Program-made: the position numbers and the translations under genes | Shown: positions 30,032 to 30,401 of the stretch, in pieces | Layout of the letters: each line of letters starts with the position of its first letter | Numbering within the stretch: position 1 is the first letter of the stretch | Source: Glomus cerebriforme | Lineage: Eukaryota; Glomeromycota; Glomeromycetes; Glomerales; Glomeraceae | Direction of reading: 5' to 3' | NCBI GenBank assembly: GCA_003550305.1 | Contig: QKYT01000028.1 | Location: 318,264-348,664 of the forward strand | DNA: 30,401 bases | The notes under the pieces: model-generated | Told to the model about the DNA's origin: nothing | What the model saw: the letters and a program-made list of their open reading frames with translations, nothing else | Databases searched by the model: none

Positions 30032-30401
30032 ATGTCTTTACTATCAATTCCTATTGAATGTATTTGTGTANTACTCTCATTTCTTGATGAACGNTCCATA
30101 TACAAATGCTTATTTATTGACAGATATTTATGCAAAATCTCTATTCCTATACTTTGGAACGACCCCTTTATGCATAGCTATAAAGTAATAAATACNCTAC
30201 TTTCTTACCTTAATGAGGAAGAAATTTCTTTATTAATTCCTTGTGCAATAAATTTACCAAACAACAAATCTCCTTTATTTGAATATGGAAAATTTATAAG
30301 AGAAATTGATCATTGTAAAGTCAGAAGACATGTCGAATCTTGGCTTGATACTCGTTCTAATTTCTATGATTGTAGAGTTCCAAAGTTAATCGATGTTATT
30401 T
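30032..30401 (+). CDS. F-box protein, N-terminal part (cut by window end)
   Basis: An open frame of at least 123 codons runs off the window. Residues about 2-45 form an F-box: IPIECICVxLSFLDERSIYK then CKISIPILWNDPF. They match the usual 'LPxECLxxIF-FL...LxxCLLVNRxWCxxSVxILWxxPF' pattern of the large Rhizophagus F-box family. Such proteins link substrates to SCF (Skp1-cullin-1) ubiquitin ligases; the C-terminal substrate-binding part, often leucine-rich repeats, would lie beyond 30401. Three ambiguous bases (30071, 30094, 30196) fall inside the frame. A longer ORF from 29979 in another frame is a shadow: its translation has no domain, while this frame carries the F-box. A TATA box precedes the chosen ATG. 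Confidence 0.8.
   Translation, partial: MSLLSIPIECICVXLSFLDEXSIYKCLFIDRYLCKISIPILWNDPFMHSYKVINXLLSYLNEEEISLLIPCAINLPNNKSPLFEYGKFIREIDHCKVRRHVESWLDTRSNFYDCRVPKLIDVI

Noticed and set aside
29979..30188. 69-codon ORF beginning with MISIKERFKQ
   Set aside because: Different frame from the F-box; contains two unknown residues and no domain.
1..30401. tRNA or rRNA genes
   Set aside because: No A-box/B-box pair or rRNA-like block was seen; the GC-richer patches at 14.2 kb and 15.0-16.1 kb do not fold as tRNAs by eye.

Overview
The window looks like nuclear DNA of an arbuscular mycorrhizal fungus (Glomeromycotina), most likely Rhizophagus irregularis or a close relative. The reasons are very AT-rich DNA with long A/T runs, GT-AG introns of about 60-90 bp, and gene families known to be greatly expanded in Rhizophagus: BTB-BACK-TLDc proteins, a fungal-specific protein kinase family, HSP70-like proteins and F-box proteins, mixed with decayed transposons. 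This assignment comes from family recognition; no database search was run.

Layout. 0.9-5.6 kb: two BTB/TLDc genes on the minus strand. One is intronless and carries two BTB domains in tandem; the other has one BTB domain split by a 73-bp intron. 5.6-11.1 kb: a transposon graveyard with a BED zinc-finger (hAT-type) remnant on the minus strand and two decayed non-LTR retrotransposon copies joined head to tail on the plus strand. 11.4-12.7 kb: a broken, cysteine-rich, multi-exon gene of unrecognised family. 14.0-16.1 kb: an inverted pair of about 200-bp repeats around another gene fragment. 16.6-17.05 kb: an HSP70-like pseudogene.

17.55-19.77 kb: an intact four-exon gene for a secreted S41-type serine peptidase. 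20.3-21.0 kb: a dead kinase fragment on the minus strand. 22.4-24.1 kb: an intact four-exon protein kinase gene. 24.6-25.2 kb: a degenerate duplicate of the promoter and first two exons of the S41 peptidase gene. 25.5-26.9 kb: an intact eight-exon short-chain dehydrogenase gene on the minus strand. 26.9-30.0 kb: non-coding DNA with GGCC-centred short repeats, a pyrimidine-rich tract and a 120-bp tandem duplication. 30.03 kb to the end: the start of an F-box gene, cut by the window edge.

The genes do not form an operon-like or pathway cluster. What connects them is turnover: intact members of expanded signalling and ubiquitin-adaptor families sit beside dead copies of the same or related families. 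I did not find evidence for a new multi-gene system. The items most worth a second look are the tandem-BTB gene, the S41 peptidase with its partly duplicated promoter and 5' end, the inverted-repeat element at 14-16 kb, and the unrecognised cysteine-rich relic. All splice junctions given are read by eye from GT-AG signals and reading-frame continuity.
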